From Aggregicoccus sp. 17bor-14 (lineage in GTDB: Bacteria; Myxococcota; Myxococcia; Myxococcales; Myxococcaceae), in the NCBI RefSeq assembly GCF_009659535.1, contig NZ_VJZZ01000012.1:186001-250000 (forward strand): a stretch of DNA of 64,000 nt. The letters run 5' to 3'. Of the stretch, positions 60,721 to 64,000 are shown in pieces. Both the position numbers and the translations under genes were made by a program. The notes beneath the pieces were generated by a model. It saw only the letters and a program-made list of their open reading frames with translations, was not told the origin of the DNA and did no database searches. The stretch's first letter is position 1. Every line of letters begins with the position of its first letter.

Positions 60721-61827
60721 TCAGCGCAGGCGCGCGAGCACGGCCTGGGCCTCGGCCACCATCCGCTCCACCACCTCGCCTGCGCCCGGCACGTCGTGCA
60801 TCAGCCCCACGCCCTGGCCGCCGAAGAGGGGGAAGTGCTCCGCGTCCCCGCGTGCCGTCGCCTCCTTCACGATGTCCTGGATGGCGCCGCGCTGGCCGTA
60901 GCCGGACAGCCCCGCGATGCCGTCTGCGCCGAAGGCCTCGGCCAGCGGGTTGCGCAGCGCGCGGCCCCATAGCCCCGAGGCCATGCGGGTGAGCACGGTG
61001 TCGTCCGCGCCGCGCGCGAGCAGCGCCTGCTTCCAGAGGTCGGGCGCCTCGGACTCGCGCGTCGCCACGAAGCGGGTGCCCAGCAGCACGCCCGAGGCCC
61101 CCAGCGCGAGCGAGGCCACCAGCCCCCGCCCATCCGTGATGCCGCCGGCCGCGACCACCGGGACGCGCACCGCGTCCACCATCGCGGGAACCAGCGCGAG
61201 CGTGCCCACCAGCGCGCGCTCGTGCGGCGTGCCGCCCGTCCACGTCGAGCGGTGCCCGCCGGCCTCCGAGCCCTGTGCCACGAGTACGTCCACTCCTGCC
61301 GCCTCCAGCGTGCGCGCGTCCGCCACGCTCGCGGCCATGCCCACCACCTTGATGCCCGCCGCGTGGCAGCGCTCCACCTGCGCGGCGGAGGGCACGCCCA
61401 GCCCCACGCTCCACACGGGCACGCGCTCCTCCACCAGCACCTCGAAGTCCTCGTCGATGTACGCCGGGGGCGCGGGCGGCGGAGGTCCCTGCACCGGCTG
61501 CAGCCCCAGCTCCGCGCGGAAGGCGTTGAGCTTGCCCTGCACCCGCTGCACCTCCTGGGCGGGCAGCTGCGCGGGCGGCGTGGGCGCGCGCACCAGCGGG
61601 TGCAGCCAGAGGTTCACCCCGAAGGGTCGGTCGGTGAGGCGGCGCACCTCGCGGATCTGCGCGCGCAGGGTGTCCGGCGGGAGCGAGAGCCCGGCGAGGA
61701 TGCCCAGGCCACCGGCGCGCGAGACCTCCGCCACCAGTGCGGGGCCTGCCACGCGCAGCATGCCGGACTGCAGCAGCGGGACGCGGAGGCCGAGCAGGTC
61801 GCAGAGCGGGGTGTGAAGGACGGGCAT
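60721..61827 (-). CDS. Nitronate monooxygenase (2-nitropropane dioxygenase-like)
   Basis: ATG 61827 gives 368 residues in a TIM-barrel FMN enzyme. The pattern LLGLRVPLLQSGMLRVAGPA, AGGLGILAGL, GIKVVGMAASVADARTLEAA, VDVLVAQGSEAGGHRS, VVAAGGITDGRGLVASLALG and SGVLLGTRFVATRESEA is typical of NMO. It oxidises alkyl nitronates, toxic metabolites, with FMN and oxygen, although some family members have other roles. The gene is divergent from a small lipoprotein gene. Confidence 0.92.
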   Translation of the reverse strand: MPVLHTPLCDLLGLRVPLLQSGMLRVAGPALVAEVSRAGGLGILAGLSLPPDTLRAQIREVRRLTDRPFGVNLWLHPLVRAPTPPAQLPAQEVQRVQGKLNAFRAELGLQPVQGPPPPAPPAYIDEDFEVLVEERVPVWSVGLGVPSAAQVERCHAAGIKVVGMAASVADARTLEAAGVDVLVAQGSEAGGHRSTWTGGTPHERALVGTLALVPAMVDAVRVPVVAAGGITDGRGLVASLALGASGVLLGTRFVATRESEAPDLWKQALLARGADDTVLTRMASGLWGRALRNPLAEAFGADGIAGLSGYGQRGAIQDIVKEATARGDAEHFPLFGGQGVGLMHDVPGAGEVVERMVAEAQAVLARLR

Positions 61828-61926
61828 GGGCGTGCTCCTGACGGTGGGAACGTCCACCGTAGTGCAGCCCGGGGCACCCCGGAGTACGACCGGAGGAGGG
61901 GCCTGTCGGCTCGCGGACCCGGCCGG

Positions 61927-61935
61927 TGCTAGAGC
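61927..61935 (+). promoter_or_regulatory. Extended -10-like element TGCTAGAGC, predicted leaderless start
   Basis: TGC-TAGAGC ends 7 nt before ATG 61943, so transcription would begin at the start codon. There is no Shine-Dalgarno sequence. Confidence 0.4.
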
Positions 61936-61942
61936 GGCGAGC

Positions 61943-62284
61943 ATGCCCCTGCGTGCGCCCCTGGCCCTCGGCCTTCTGTTCCTCGGCGGCTGCGTGACCT
62001 CGCCGCCGGTCTCCTCCTCCATGCACCTGGACACCAGCGTGCGTGCCCAGTGCGAGCAGCACTGCTCCCAGCTCGGCCTGCGGATGACGGCGGTCGTCAT
62101 CTACGCGAACCGCCTGGGTTGCGTGTGCGAGCCGCAGGCTCCGGCGGGGGCACCGGCGCCAGCGACCTCGCAGTCGACGCGCGCAGGGGCGGCCGTGGCG
62201 ACGGCCGCCGAGGCGGTGAGCGACGAGGAGGAGGACGCGGCAGCTGCCTCGGCGGCGCAGACCGGGACTCCCGGGCACCACTAG
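61943..62284 (+). CDS. Small lipoprotein
   Basis: ATG 61943 gives 113 residues with a lipoprotein signal (LALGLLFLGGC). A short core has three cysteines and strands (AQCEQHCSQLGLRMTAVVIY, GCVCEP), followed by a low-complexity Ala/Glu/Thr tail. No family is recognised. It is probably leaderless. A palindromic repeat lies 34 bp after the stop. Confidence 0.65.
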   Translation: MPLRAPLALGLLFLGGCVTSPPVSSSMHLDTSVRAQCEQHCSQLGLRMTAVVIYANRLGCVCEPQAPAGAPAPATSQSTRAGAAVATAAEAVSDEEEDAAAASAAQTGTPGHH

Positions 62285-62318
62285 GCGCACGGCGCACAAC
62301 GTGCGTCCCTCGCCCTTT

Positions 62319-62339
62319 CCCTCTCCCAGGGGGAGAGGG
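62319..62339. repeat. Dispersed palindromic repeat, copy 6
   Basis: CCCTCTCCC and GGGAGAGGG arms with an AGG loop lie 34 bp after the small lipoprotein gene and 101 bp before the propionyl-CoA synthetase gene. Confidence 0.7.
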
Positions 62340-62440
62340 GACGGTTTCGTCCAGAGGGCCCCCTTCTCGAGTGAGGCCCCTTGCGGCCCTGGGTGGGCCG
62401 GGTCCACCCTGAGGGCAGCACCCTGCTCCGGGGAGTCCCC

Positions 62441-64000
62441 ATGGCGACCACGTACGCGGCGTTGCACCGGCGTTCCGTCGAAGACCCCGAGGGCTACTGG
62501 GGCGAGGAGGCCCGGCGCATCCACTGGGAGCGCCCCTACGAGCGCGTCCTCGACTACAGCCGGCCCCCCTTCACGCACTGGTTCGTGGGCGGGCAGACCA
62601 ACCTCTGCCACAACGCGGTGGACCGGCACCTGCCCGCGCGCGCGGCTCAGGAGGCGGTGGTCTACGTCTCGAGCGAGACGGGGCAGGAGGCCACCTTCAC
62701 CTACGCCGAGCTGCACCGCGAGGTGCAGCGCTTCGCGGCGGTCCTGCAGTCGCTCGGCGTCTCGCGCGGCGACCGCGTCCTCATCTACCTGCCCATGGTG
62801 CCCGAGGCGCTCTTCTCGATGCTCGCCTGCGCGCGCATCGGCGCCATCCACTCGGTCGTCTTCGGCGGCTTCGCGGCGCACAGCCTCTCGCGCCGCATCG
62901 ACGATGCGCGTCCCACCGTCATCGTCACCGCGGACGCCGGCATGCGCGCAGGCCGCGTCATTCCCTACAAGCACCTGGTGGACGAGGGCATCCGCCTCTC
63001 CTCCGCGCCCCCGCGCCACGTGCTCCTGGTCAACCGCGGCCTCGACCCGAAGATCCCGCTCACGCAGGGACGGGACGTGGACTACGCGGGCCTGCGCGAG
63101 AAGCACCTGGACGCGCAGGCGCCGGTGGTGTGGCTCGAGTCCTCGGACCCCAGCTACATCCTCTACACCTCGGGCACGACCGGAAACCCCAAGGGCGTGC
63201 AGCGCGACACCGGCGGCTATGCGGTGGCGCTCGCCGCGTCCATGCAGAACATCTTCACCGGTCAGCCCGGCGAGACGATGTTCACCGCCTCGGACGTGGG
63301 CTGGGTGGTGGGCCACTCGTACATCGTCTACGGGCCCCTGATTCAGGGCATGACGACGGTGGTCTACGAGGGACTGCCCATCCGCCCCGACCCGGGCATC
63401 TGGTGGCGCATCGTCTCCGAGCAGCGCGCGAGCGTGATGTTCACCTCGCCCACCGCGATTCGCGTGCTCAAGCGGCAGGACCCTGCGTTCCTCACGAAGT
63501 ACGACGTGAGCTCGCTGCGCTACCTCTTCCTCGCGGGTGAGCCGCTGGACGAGCCGACGGCGCGGTGGATCAGCGGCGCGCTGGGCGTGGAGATCATCGA
63601 CAACTACTGGCAGACGGAGACGGGCTGGCCGATCCTCTCCGCCATGCCGGGCGTGGAGAAGCTGCCGCGCAAGTTCGGCTCGCCGGGCTTCGCGACGCCG
63701 GGCTACCGCCTCAAGCTGCTGCACGAGGAGACGGGGCGCGAGGTGGGCGTGGGCGAGAAGGGCGTGCTCGTCGCCGTGCCGCCGCTGCCGCCCGGCTGCG
63801 CCTCCACCGTGTGGGGCCACGACGATCGCTTCGTGGAGACCTACTTCCAGAACTTCCCGGAGCAGGTGTACTCGACCTTCGACTGGGCCACGCGCGATGC
63901 GGACGGGTACTACTTCATCCTCGGGCGCACCGATGACGTGATCAACGTCGCAGGGCACCGGCTCGGCACGCGCGAGATCGAAGAGGCGGCGAGCGGCCAT
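62441..64000 (+). CDS. prpE: Propionyl-CoA synthetase-like acyl-CoA ligase (3' partial)
   Basis: The frame starts at ATG 62441 and remains open to the window edge (520 codons), so the C-terminus is missing. The sequence follows the acetyl/propionyl-CoA synthetase family: YWGEEARRIHWERPYERVL at the start, then YLPMVPEALFSMLACARIGA, HSVVFGGFAAHSLSRRIDDA and the AMP-binding motif YILYTSGTTGNPKGVQRDTG. Later come DNYWQTETGWPIL and GRTDDVINVAGHRLGTREIE. The GVQRDTGGYAVAL segment favours PrpE over Acs. It should activate propionate (or acetate) to the CoA thioester. The Lys-containing PxxxxGK motif lies past the edge. Confidence 0.9.
   Translation, partial: MATTYAALHRRSVEDPEGYWGEEARRIHWERPYERVLDYSRPPFTHWFVGGQTNLCHNAVDRHLPARAAQEAVVYVSSETGQEATFTYAELHREVQRFAAVLQSLGVSRGDRVLIYLPMVPEALFSMLACARIGAIHSVVFGGFAAHSLSRRIDDARPTVIVTADAGMRAGRVIPYKHLVDEGIRLSSAPPRHVLLVNRGLDPKIPLTQGRDVDYAGLREKHLDAQAPVVWLESSDPSYILYTSGTTGNPKGVQRDTGGYAVALAASMQNIFTGQPGETMFTASDVGWVVGHSYIVYGPLIQGMTTVVYEGLPIRPDPGIWWRIVSEQRASVMFTSPTAIRVLKRQDPAFLTKYDVSSLRYLFLAGEPLDEPTARWISGALGVEIIDNYWQTETGWPILSAMPGVEKLPRKFGSPGFATPGYRLKLLHEETGREVGVGEKGVLVAVPPLPPGCASTVWGHDDRFVETYFQNFPEQVYSTFDWATRDADGYYFILGRTDDVINVAGHRLGTREIEEAASGH

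Overview
The window is very GC-rich, densely coding chromosomal DNA with no stretch over about 200 bp lacking a gene. It looks like a myxobacterium, probably Myxococcaceae. The reasons are the G/C-saturated third positions, Pro/Ala-rich linkers, two eukaryotic-type Ser/Thr kinases (one zinc-finger plus TPR), DUF4388, PilZ and DUF4178 proteins, many lipoproteins and NtrC-family signalling. I saw no tRNA, rRNA, CRISPR array, insertion sequence, phage gene or other sign of a recent island. Both edges cut a gene.

Layout. 1-11.8 kb: a truncated DUF4388/TPR protein; a minus-strand run of a PLD-fold protein, a giant TPR/DUF3857 lipoprotein and an orphan branched-chain-type binding protein; a CrtI-like oxidoreductase; two tandem paralogous propeller lipoproteins; an outer-membrane barrel protein. 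11.8-20.9 kb: a Cache histidine kinase, a Ser/Thr kinase, an Fe-S uracil-DNA glycosylase, a Cys-rich exported protein, an OmpA-like protein, a YjbQ/esterase pair and a PilZ protein. 20.9-32 kb: a GlxA-type AraC regulator next to an exported DJ-1/PfpI protein, peptide deformylase, two DUF1990-like proteins, a kinase/TPR protein, an M28 peptidase and an aldo/keto reductase.

33.1-39.0 kb is the most interesting region. Six coupled genes encode a pyruvoyl AdoMet decarboxylase-like protein, a double zinc-ribbon DUF4178 membrane protein, a 53-residue membrane peptide, a DUF350 protein, a membrane-anchored aminopropyltransferase and a Tat-type FAD amine-oxidase-like protein. Together they look like an envelope-associated polyamine synthesis or modification and oxidation pathway.

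39-54.5 kb: an Lrp regulator with its aminotransferase, a class II UvrA, DusA, a lipase-maturation-factor-like protein, a barrel protein, then a minus-strand group (NtrY/NtrX-like two-component pair, Omp85 protein, DUF4390-like protein). 54.5-64 kb: a MarR-GNAT fusion with a clear operator, an ADOP-type permease divergent from an ABC-2 exporter, nitronate monooxygenase, a small lipoprotein and a truncated propionyl-CoA synthetase.

Two sequence-level patterns cut across the genes. One is a dispersed 20-35 bp palindrome (six copies, core CCCTCTCCC-n3-GGGAGAGGG) that sits mostly at gene 3' ends and sometimes encodes protein termini. The other is a recurrent TAG-type -10-like element only 6-14 nt before start codons that mostly lack a Shine-Dalgarno sequence, which suggests several leaderless or very short-leader mRNAs.
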